Positions 16,568 through 22,841 of a stretch of 29,167 bases of DNA are shown piece by piece. Within the stretch, counting starts at the first letter, position 1. Each line of letters begins with the position of its first letter. The notes under the pieces are model-generated. The model saw only the letters and a program-made list of their open reading frames with translations, had not been told where the DNA came from and did no database searches. A program made the position numbers and the translations under genes. This stretch comes from Planctomycetota bacterium (GTDB lineage Bacteria; Planctomycetota; PUPC01; JACPCR01), in the NCBI GenBank assembly GCA_030740295.1, contig JASLXP010000145.1, forward strand, positions 1 through 29,167, read 5' to 3'.

Positions 16568-17122
16568 ATGACAGACCATCCAGAACAACAGAATCAGACC
16601 ACAGAAAGCAGGCTCGGCCTGGGCACCGTCGTTCGTCACCCTTCAAATGGTCTCGGACGTATCGTTGGGTACGACGATGAATCGTGTGTGATCATTTTCA
16701 AAGGGAAAGGAGCGAAATTCATCCCACTTGATCTTCCGGGCATCACGGTGGCCGAGGCGGTGAGCGATCCTGAATCCAGCCACATCAAGCAGGCGGTTCG
16801 AGAAGCATTACAGGATTACGGCTGGATGGAGTCCGACATCGAAATCGCGCCAAAATGGTCTGGCGGAACAATGGTGCTGCTGCCTGGCAACGATGAGGTG
16901 CAGGAAAAAGAAATACCGATTGAGGCGTTCTTCAAGAAGATCATCGGCGTACGGGAAAAGCTGCGCGTGCTTGAGCAGAAGATCAACAACAACAAGAATC
17001 TCAGCGGTGAGGAGAAGCTGGAATTGCAGGGCTACATCACCCGCTGCTACGGGAGTCTGACCACTTTTAATGTGCTGTTCGCCAGCAGGGACAGCCAGTT
17101 CAAAGGCAGCGGCGGAACGTAA
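16568..17122 (+). CDS. Unknown protein with an N-terminal Tudor/CarD-like beta segment
   Basis: 184 residues, no signal peptide or membrane segment. The region about 17-55 (GTVVRHPSNGLGRIVGYDD, then VIIFKGKGAKFIPLD) has the rhythm of small SH3/Tudor-like barrels such as those in CarD, UvrD C-termini and DUF3553: 'G..V.Hp..G.G.I......V.F...g...'. The central part contains IPIEAFFKKIIGVREKLRVLEQKINNN, a probable helix or short coiled coil, and the C-terminal part 'LSGEEKLELQGYITRCYGSLTTFN' is helical. I do not recognise a specific family. A nucleic-acid or RNA-polymerase contact is only suggested by the barrel. It is 90 bp after the HAD gene and 54 bp before the dehydrogenase gene. Confidence 0.75.
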   Translation: MTDHPEQQNQTTESRLGLGTVVRHPSNGLGRIVGYDDESCVIIFKGKGAKFIPLDLPGITVAEAVSDPESSHIKQAVREALQDYGWMESDIEIAPKWSGGTMVLLPGNDEVQEKEIPIEAFFKKIIGVREKLRVLEQKINNNKNLSGEEKLELQGYITRCYGSLTTFNVLFASRDSQFKGSGGT

Positions 17123-17175
17123 AGGGCAAATCATCCCAATCAGATTCCCGAACACCCACATGAAGAGGTAGCATC

Positions 17176-17958
17176 ATGAAACTCAAAGACAAAGTTGCAC
17201 TCATCACCGGAGGCAGCAGCGGAATCGGTAAGGCTGCTGCCATCGCAATGGCAAAGGAGGGCGCCAAGATCGCCATCACGGCCCGGCGGGTGGAAAGGCT
17301 TGATGAAGCTGCTAGTGAAATAATGGAACTCGGCGGAGATGCCCTCGCTCTCGCGGGTGACGTTGCCGAAGCGGATCACGTGCAGAAACTCGTCGATGAG
17401 ACCGTCGCCAAATGGGGAAGGCTGGACATCGTCGTCCCTAATGCGGGCATCAATGGTGTGTTTGCACCCATCGAAGAGATCACCTCCGAGGAATGGGATC
17501 AGACGCATCACGTCAATGTTCGCGGCACATTTCTGACGGTGAAGTACTCCATCCCGCATTTACGCGAATCCGGCGGAGGCAGCATCATCGTCATCTCCAG
17601 CGTCAATGGAAATCGCATCTTTTCCAACTTTGGTTTTGCCGCCTATTCCGCATCGAAGGCTGCCCAGGTTGCTTTCACTAAGATGGCCGCCATGGAGCTT
17701 GCCCAATGGAATATCAGGGTCAACGTCGTCTGCCCGGGCGCAACGAAAACCAGCATCGGCGAAAACACATTCCCAAGAAACATAGACAAGATCCGCATCC
17801 CCCGTGAATACCCGAGTGGCATGATCCCGCTCGAGCAGAGAGCCGCTGATTCAAAGGAAGTAGCCACAGCCATCCTCTACCTGGCGAGCGACGAGGCCAG
17901 CTACGTGACGGGAACAGAGATGTATGTGGATGGCGCGCTGTCGTTGTTCCAGGGCTAG
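17176..17958 (+). CDS. Short-chain dehydrogenase/reductase (FabG-like)
   Basis: A classical SDR of 260 residues: cofactor loop TGGSSGIG (11-18), the Arg37-Arg38 region favouring NADP(H), NAG (89-91), and the catalytic triad Ser142, Tyr157 and Lys161 (YSASK). CPGATKTS (after the active site) and the C-terminal 'YLASDEASYVTGTEMYVDGA' complete the pattern. It probably reduces or oxidises a secondary alcohol, either a 3-oxoacyl thioester or a sugar. The substrate cannot be called, and isolated genes of this type are often misannotated as fabG. GAGG lies 7 bases before the ATG (17165-17168). Confidence 0.93.
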   Translation: MKLKDKVALITGGSSGIGKAAAIAMAKEGAKIAITARRVERLDEAASEIMELGGDALALAGDVAEADHVQKLVDETVAKWGRLDIVVPNAGINGVFAPIEEITSEEWDQTHHVNVRGTFLTVKYSIPHLRESGGGSIIVISSVNGNRIFSNFGFAAYSASKAAQVAFTKMAAMELAQWNIRVNVVCPGATKTSIGENTFPRNIDKIRIPREYPSGMIPLEQRAADSKEVATAILYLASDEASYVTGTEMYVDGALSLFQG

Positions 17959-17996
17959 CTCGACACGGTGAACCAGTCTGTGGGCCGCCCGTGGGA

Positions 17997-19265
17997 TCAC
18001 TCCTGCCGGCCAGCGAGCGCAAGAGCAGTAGAGACGATCCGGTCCTCTACATCCTTAGTAAAAGGCGCCGGCCGTAAAAAGTACGGATAAGAACCTTCCA
18101 CCTCGTAACCGCCCAGGTCGTAGGTTTCGCGGCCGGGCACGTAGGCGATGAGGCCGTTCGAATAACCGACCGTGACCGTTGTTGCAGGCGCGAAGGCTTC
18201 TTTCAGATGAAGGCCGATCTCGGTCAGGATTTCGCCACCTATGAAAACGAGCCGGAACTCTGGATTCAGGCTGAGAATCTGTATCTCCTGGGGACACGAT
18301 TTCGGCAGAGGCCCGTTACTCAGTCTGTCAAGAAAATGGTTGGCCCAGATTTTCAGGTTCTTGTCTTCGCCATCGATGACCTTCTCGAGTTTTCGTTTGC
18401 CCGGTAGTTTTGCGTACGGAAGTCTGTGGAAAGCTGTTGCCACATCAACGGTTTTGATATCGATCTCACGGCGATTCCCGAGCGACTGGAGAATCTCCCT
18501 TGTCATTCTTTCTCCGACCTCTTGGATTTCTTCGATTTCGGCGCCCCGGAAGCCATTGTCACTCATGAAATCCGGCCGGATGTTGCCACTACAGCCCATG
18601 GCAAAGAAAGCGGGGGCCTCGGTCTGCTTTGTCATTTCGCGGCACAGGAATCCGGGATAGTCGCCGCCAAGAAGGTATTCGCCACGGCAGGTGGCGTGGC
18701 ATCCATAGACGGTGAACGTGCCCCGAATCTCACCGTCAGGATCGATGAACCACAAAGTATCCAGGTCGCGATCAATCGGGCCGTCAGGATTGGCCTTGAA
18801 AAGGATGCCGCCCTTGCCGTCCGGTGTCCTGCGATTAACGCCGAAAGTGGAACTGCCACGAGTGAACTGTACCCGGGCCGTAGCCAGATCCTTCATGGCC
18901 CTCAACGAGACCTCGATCAACTTTGATTGGAATTCCGCGGCCCAGTCGGTTTCGACTTCACCCGGCATCCCCCATCCGTAGAAGAAAGGTGCACAGTGAG
19001 TGTGAGTGGCGGTCAGAATAATCTGGTTTGGAAGCAGGCCCGTCGCATCCGCGATCAGGGCTTTCGTCTCGGCCGCAAATGCGAGGCTGTGCCCGATGAT
19101 GTCGGACGTCAGCAGCAGGGCAGCGCCTCCCCTGTGAGACAGAGCAATCGCTCCCGCCCGAAGATTCTGATAGACGCCTTCAGACTGGTGATCCCGGCTG
19201 GCATAACCGACCATCCAGACCGGGTGATCGGGCGTGATATCGATTAGTGCAAATCCAGCTTTCAT
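17997..19265 (-). CDS. Neutral/alkaline ceramidase-like protein (PF04734 N-terminal domain)
   Basis: 422 residues with the conserved blocks of this zinc amidase family: the opening AGFALIDITPDHPVWMVGY, a zinc HxH in LTATHTHCAPF, a His-containing FTVYGCHATCRG, GGDYPGF and MGCSGNIRPD (serine region). Eukaryotic and Pseudomonas relatives hydrolyse ceramide. In PVC and related bacteria the family is large, often sits near sugar-catabolism genes, usually lacks a C-terminal Ig-like domain (also absent here) and has unproven substrates. There is no signal peptide, unlike secreted ceramidases, so an intracellular amide substrate is likely. The gene begins 6 bp after clpP, implying cotranscription. 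Confidence 0.9.
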   Translation of the reverse strand: MKAGFALIDITPDHPVWMVGYASRDHQSEGVYQNLRAGAIALSHRGGAALLLTSDIIGHSLAFAAETKALIADATGLLPNQIILTATHTHCAPFFYGWGMPGEVETDWAAEFQSKLIEVSLRAMKDLATARVQFTRGSSTFGVNRRTPDGKGGILFKANPDGPIDRDLDTLWFIDPDGEIRGTFTVYGCHATCRGEYLLGGDYPGFLCREMTKQTEAPAFFAMGCSGNIRPDFMSDNGFRGAEIEEIQEVGERMTREILQSLGNRREIDIKTVDVATAFHRLPYAKLPGKRKLEKVIDGEDKNLKIWANHFLDRLSNGPLPKSCPQEIQILSLNPEFRLVFIGGEILTEIGLHLKEAFAPATTVTVGYSNGLIAYVPGRETYDLGGYEVEGSYPYFLRPAPFTKDVEDRIVSTALALAGRQE

Positions 19266-19271
19266 TGTCTA

Positions 19272-19916
19272 TCAGTCGATATTTTCCAGCTCGCTCGCGC
19301 AGGTGACGATCTTGCTGATGAGGCCGTATTCGAGGGCCTCTTCGGGTGACAGCCAGCGGTCCCGTTTGATGTCCTCTTCGACCTTTTCGTATTCCTGGCC
19401 GCATTCGTCGGCGATAAGCTGGTTGACGCGCTTTTTCAGCTTCAGGATTTCTTCCGCATGAATTTTGATGTCCGATGCGGTGCCCTGCATTCCACTGGAA
19501 GGCTGATGGATCAGGAAGCGCGAGTTGGGGAGCGAGAAGCGGTGTTCCGGCTTGGCTGCCAGGGAAATGATGACGCCTGCGCTGGCGGTCAGACCGTTCG
19601 AGATCGTGTAGACCGGCGACTTGACGAAACGGATCATGTCGAGGATTCCGTAGCCCGCGTCCGCGTCACCTCCCGGCGAATCGATGAAGACCTTGATGGG
19701 CCCATCGCCTTCCACCTCCATGACGAGCAGGAGGGTGGAAATCTTTTCGGCTAGCTTTTTGTTGATTTCGCCGGACAGGATAATGGTCCGGGCCTTGAGC
19801 AGGCCCTTCAGGACGGATGCTTCGCCTTCTTTGTCTTTTTCTTCGCTTTCTTCGTCTTCGTCCTCTTCATCATCGTCTTCATCCAGGAGATCTCTCCATT
19901 CGTCTTCGGGCCTCAT
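19272..19916 (-). CDS. clpP: ClpP-family serine protease subunit with an acidic N-terminal tail
   Basis: The catalytic triad is complete: Ser112 (TASAG), His137 (FLIHQP) and Asp186 (KRDRW). The ClpP core runs from about residue 40 (ARTIILSGEI) to 205 (ALEYGLISKI). Two deviations stand out. Residues 12-32 form an almost uninterrupted Asp/Glu run in place of the usual short N-terminal pore loop, and the nucleophile segment reads NGLTASAGV instead of GQAASMGA. These suggest a paralogue rather than the housekeeping ClpP; the IGL/F-docking site cannot be judged by eye. No clpX or trigger factor gene is adjacent. Instead it is 6 bp upstream of the ceramidase-like gene. A good AGGAG lies 9 bases before the ATG. 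Confidence 0.92.
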   Translation of the reverse strand: MRPEDEWRDLLDEDDDEEDEDEESEEKDKEGEASVLKGLLKARTIILSGEINKKLAEKISTLLLVMEVEGDGPIKVFIDSPGGDADAGYGILDMIRFVKSPVYTISNGLTASAGVIISLAAKPEHRFSLPNSRFLIHQPSSGMQGTASDIKIHAEEILKLKKRVNQLIADECGQEYEKVEEDIKRDRWLSPEEALEYGLISKIVTCASELENID

Positions 19917-20000
19917 TGTTGTGGTCTCCTATCGTGTTGCCGGCGTAGCGGCCAGTGGTGGTGGTTGCCGCTTTCGCTGCGGCCTTTGCCAGATTAGAAA

Positions 20001-20022
20001 GGACAAGCATGCTTGCTTGTCC
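20001..20022. repeat. 9-bp inverted repeat hairpin
   Basis: GGACAAGCA and TGCTTGTCC flank a 4-base loop. It lies 85 bp upstream of the clpP start in the divergent intergenic region. There is no T-run on either side, so it is more like a REP/operator element than a terminator. Confidence 0.6.
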
Positions 20023-20026
20023 CCAC

Positions 20027-20054
20027 GTTATCCATAACCCAGAATGTTATCCAT
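20027..20054. promoter_or_regulatory. Direct repeat GTTATCCAT, possible operator
   Basis: GTTATCCAT occurs exactly at 20027-20035 and 20046-20054, 19 bases start to start (about two helical turns) in the shared upstream region of clpP and the unknown gene at 20173. The spacing fits a regulator binding one DNA face, but no regulator is identified. Confidence 0.3.
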
Positions 20055-20172
20055 TCATGTAAGGCGGCGAATTATAGAAGTGGGTGTGGCCCACGCAATC
20101 AGCCGTATCATAATGTATCGCTCCCTGGTCCGGATGGCCTTTTTACCCAACAATTCATGATCGTTTCACACC

Positions 20173-20913
20173 ATGGCCACCGAACGCGAACCATTCGAGG
20201 GATTCTTCGAGGAAGACTTCGAAATGTATCTGCCACCGAGGCGGAAAGACAGAAAATTCAATGACGACCGTCTGCTCATCAAGCACCGGCTTCACTCCCT
20301 TGGCGAGCTGATTGCCCCCGGCCTCGGCGAAGCCGGACTCGATCTCGATTTCAAGACCAGTCTCAGCCACCCCTATACTTTCAACAAGTTTTCAGTGGAC
20401 TCTCAGTGGGTTTACTTTGCCCGCAAGGAGAAGGAGACCAAGCCGCTGAAAAAACTGTTTGGTGAATTCCTCGGCAAGGATCTCGATATGCATTACTGCC
20501 ACGTCATATTGGTCGCCGAAATCAATCTCGATGGGGTGGAGCTCGCACTCAAGATTCATCAGCAGGCATGGTGGGACGGCCAGAATGTCAAGAACAGATG
20601 CAACAAAGAAGATGCACGAAAAAAACTGACGGATGCTCTGAATCAGCAGAGCGGCTTTATTCTGTCGATCCACAATTGGAAGAAGGAATACGTCTGCGGA
20701 AAGCTCACCCACGGGGACGTAGCGAATTACATGAAATACTACACCCCCGGCAATCACTGGTTCCATCTGAGGATGTCTCTGCCCAAAGAAACCGTGATTC
20801 CAATGGAGGCCGGGTTTGCCGAATTCGCAGGGGAGAAGCTTGCCGGGCTGGCCCCGATCTACAAACTCATCGAGTGGAGGAAGGACAACGATTGCGTGTT
20901 CGGAGGAGGGTAG
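20173..20913 (+). CDS. Unknown soluble protein
   Basis: 246 residues with no signal peptide, membrane segment or recognised motif. The composition is ordinary for a folded, charged cytoplasmic protein, and it is rich in Trp, His and Tyr (VDSQWVYFARK, YYTPGNHWFHLRM). The middle holds LDMHYCHVILVAEINLDG followed by KIHQQAWWDGQNVK, and the end EWRKDNDCVFGGG. I do not recognise a family. There is no clear Shine-Dalgarno sequence before the ATG. A weak -10-like CATAAT lies at 20109-20114 with no matching -35. It is followed by the PA2779-like gene 86 bp downstream and diverges from clpP. Codon use looks like its neighbours. Confidence 0.75.
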   Translation: MATEREPFEGFFEEDFEMYLPPRRKDRKFNDDRLLIKHRLHSLGELIAPGLGEAGLDLDFKTSLSHPYTFNKFSVDSQWVYFARKEKETKPLKKLFGEFLGKDLDMHYCHVILVAEINLDGVELALKIHQQAWWDGQNVKNRCNKEDARKKLTDALNQQSGFILSIHNWKKEYVCGKLTHGDVANYMKYYTPGNHWFHLRMSLPKETVIPMEAGFAEFAGEKLAGLAPIYKLIEWRKDNDCVFGGG

Positions 20914-20989
20914 CCATAATGCCTCCTCTTGCGGGTGGGCGACTTGTCGCGGAGCGCCAAGACCACCAGGCAGTGTCACTAACACAAAT

Positions 20990-20993
20990 GGAG
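20990..20993 (+). promoter_or_regulatory. Ribosome binding site deciding the start of the PA2779-like gene
   Basis: GGAG is followed after 6 bases by ATG 21000. It overlaps the alternative upstream ATG at 20988, which therefore is unlikely to be used. Confidence 0.6.
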
Positions 20994-20999
20994 CCCCGA

Positions 21000-21410
21000 A
21001 TGATTGCTTCGTTGAGGATTCAATATTTCCTTTCGCTGGTACTTTGCGCGCTCTCTTTCAATACTGCTGACGCTGGCATGCTCGGCTCAATCGAAAGCGA
21101 TACGGACGCAAGCCTCCGCCAGAAGAAGCTCGATCAGGTGAAGGCGATCAGCAGCCAGGAACATGTGGCCAGGGAGCTGAAGAAGTTTGGCCTTTCAGCT
21201 TCGGAAGTGGAAGCCCGGCTGGAGAAGCTCAGCGACGACCAACTTGATGCGCTTGCGATGCGTCTCGAAACAGTGATGGCCGGCCAGCAGACCTACAGCG
21301 AAGAGCCCGTCTACAAGCGCCTGGGATTCTGGGTGCTCTGGGTGGTCGTCATCGTCCTCATCATCGTAGTGTTCATCGGTATCGGCAGAAACGTTGGCGA
21401 AGTGCCGTAG
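21000..21410 (+). CDS. Small PA2779-family-like secreted/membrane protein
   Basis: 136 residues. An N-terminal hydrophobic segment with a signal-peptide pattern (residues 5-20, possible cut after TADA at 25) is followed by a short acidic-helical domain: LDQVKAISSQEHVARELKKFGLS and EVEARLEKLSDDQLDALAMRLE. That pattern ('l..d.V...L...Gvs..ea..Rl..Ls..el..l') is the mark of PA2779-like proteins. A second hydrophobic segment (about 109-128) ends the protein, as in the family. The usual partner, a PA2778-type C39 peptidase/TPR gene, is not next to it. The frame is open further upstream through the previous gene, but ATG 21000 with GGAG is the sensible start. Function of the family is not established. 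Confidence 0.82.
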   Translation: MIASLRIQYFLSLVLCALSFNTADAGMLGSIESDTDASLRQKKLDQVKAISSQEHVARELKKFGLSASEVEARLEKLSDDQLDALAMRLETVMAGQQTYSEEPVYKRLGFWVLWVVVIVLIIVVFIGIGRNVGEVP

Positions 21411-21416
21411 GCGGGG

Positions 21417-21461
21417 AATGCGTAATGCGTAAAGCGTAAAACGTAATACGTAATACGTAAG
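21417..21461. repeat. Heptamer array, left arm (AATACGT-type)
   Basis: Six consecutive 7-base units: AATGCGT, AATGCGT, AAAGCGT, AAAACGT, AATACGT, AATACGT, then AAG. The array begins 7 bp after the stop of the PA2779-like gene. It is the inverted counterpart of the array at 21658-21695. Confidence 0.9.
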
Positions 21462-21514
21462 CCTGCCTCATAGTCGCAACGTGGGTCGCCAGCATCCCTT
21501 ACAGCCGCAAGTAA

Positions 21515-21565
21515 GGAGTGTGGGGCGGGCGTCTCGCCCGCCAAAGGGCCGAAGGCGCCCACTCC
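21515..21565. repeat. GC-rich nested hairpins between the heptamer arrays
   Basis: The outer arms GGAGTG (21515-21520) and CACTCC (21560-21565) enclose a perfect 8-bp hairpin GGCGGGCG-tct-CGCCCGCC (21524-21542) and a second weaker one, GGGC...GCCC (21546-21560). The result is a three-way-junction-like fold. It lies in the gap between two convergent genes and might terminate both, though there is no T-run. Confidence 0.75.
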
Positions 21566-21657
21566 ACAAAGATCTCCGCGCCACGCGAACCCGGCAGGCA
21601 GCGATCACAGCATCGAGAATCGATTGCCGTGCATCGTATCCGCCCCCTTTGAAACTT

Positions 21658-21695
21658 ACGTATTACGCATTACGTATTACGTATTACGTATTACG
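21658..21695. repeat. Heptamer array, right arm (ACGTATT-type)
   Basis: Five 7-base units ACGTATT, ACGCATT, ACGTATT, ACGTATT, ACGTATT, then ACG. This is the reverse complement of the left array's unit. The TAA stop codon of the Gfo/Idh/MocA gene (TTA at 21691-21693 on the plus strand) lies inside its end. Confidence 0.9.
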
Positions 21696-22773
21696 CCTCT
21701 ACCAGCTTCACCGCCCGGCCTGAGTCGTTCGACTCATAGCATGCCTCCACAATGCGTGCGGCCTGCAGCGCATCCTCGCCGGTTGTGGGTGGTTCTTCGC
21801 CGTGGAGAGCGGCTCGGAAGAACTGCCGCACGAAGTCACGCCCGCTGAGCCCGCCGTAGCCTTCAGCCTTGTCCTGCGAGTATTGGATAGTGCGCGACGG
21901 AGATGACCGGTTCCAATCGCTCCGGGTGCTGGTGACCGTTAATGAAGGAGCCGAAACATCGCCGGCCCATACCAGGCTGCCTTCCCGGCCGCGGATGCCA
22001 AAGTAAGTGTCATAGGATGCGTTACTGAAGCCTTCCCTGCTCATGCTGAGCAGATAGCCGGCATTCCAGGCACAGATCAGACCGCTCTCGAAACGCAGGG
22101 CACCGCTGGCCGTATCTTCCACGGTGATGTCTTCGCCGTTCAGGATTCCGGTGAGCGAAGTGACCTCGACCACCTCTTGGCCCAGCAGAAAACGCATCAT
22201 GTCGAAGTAATGGCACATGAGCCATGAGAGGATGCCGCCACCGGACTGCTCGCGATCGAACAGCCAGTGTTTGGGGTTTCGGTATCGAACCTGTGAGGTC
22301 ACCATGCGTACCTCCATGTTCATCAGCTTCCCGATGGCCTCTTCGGCAAGATGACGCCGGATGTCCTGAACGATCGGCCGGTATCGGTTCTGGTAGCAGA
22401 CACTGAGCGTTCGCTCATTTGCTCGCGCGGTTTCGCAGAGCTCTGCGATGACGGCAGCCGAAATCCCCACCGGCTTCTCCGACATCACATGCTTGCCCGC
22501 CTCCAGGAGTTGCTTCACTGCCGGGCCGTTCTCCACGGTATTGAAGCATCCCCAGCAGAATTCGATGTCCTCTCTTGTGAGCACTTCATCGAGTGACAAC
22601 GAACCATCTGCGATCTTATCCGAGCAAGTCTCACGGATAGCATCCCCGGCCCCCTCATCTTGATCACAGAAGTAAATCGATTCCACTTCATCGACAAGCT
22701 GGAGGGTTCTCACTTGCGACCTGGCATGCGGGTGCGTGGTTCCAAGAAAAGCTACTTTATTAGTTTCGGACAT
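21691..22773 (-). CDS. Gfo/Idh/MocA-family NAD(P)-dependent oxidoreductase
   Basis: 360 residues with a Rossmann N-terminal domain (about 1-120) and the C-terminal alpha/beta domain. The family signature EKP (99-101, in HVMSEKPVG) and the GGGILSWLMCHYFDMMRFLLG helix with its conserved Asp and His are clear. The nucleotide loop reads FLGTTHPHARS rather than GxGxxG, a variant of this family that keeps His-Pro-His. Such enzymes oxidise or reduce sugars or cyclitols; the specific substrate is not predictable. GAGGG lies 7 bases before the ATG. The last codon and stop are built into the heptamer repeat. Confidence 0.93.
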   Translation of the reverse strand: MSETNKVAFLGTTHPHARSQVRTLQLVDEVESIYFCDQDEGAGDAIRETCSDKIADGSLSLDEVLTREDIEFCWGCFNTVENGPAVKQLLEAGKHVMSEKPVGISAAVIAELCETARANERTLSVCYQNRYRPIVQDIRRHLAEEAIGKLMNMEVRMVTSQVRYRNPKHWLFDREQSGGGILSWLMCHYFDMMRFLLGQEVVEVTSLTGILNGEDITVEDTASGALRFESGLICAWNAGYLLSMSREGFSNASYDTYFGIRGREGSLVWAGDVSAPSLTVTSTRSDWNRSSPSRTIQYSQDKAEGYGGLSGRDFVRQFFRAALHGEEPPTTGEDALQAARIVEACYESNDSGRAVKLVEA

Positions 22774-22841
22774 GAGAGTGCCCTCAAGTGTTTATCGAAC
22801 AGACGAGCGAACAGGCCACGATCCCAAGATTCCATTCCTCC

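Noticed and set aside
20568..20999. Upstream extension of the PA2779-like frame
   Set aside because: It lies in a different frame over the preceding gene; GGAG and ATG 21000 directly before the signal peptide give a clear start.
21620..21723. Short frames reading TYYVLRITYYVLR
   Set aside because: Spurious translation of the ACGTATT heptamer array.
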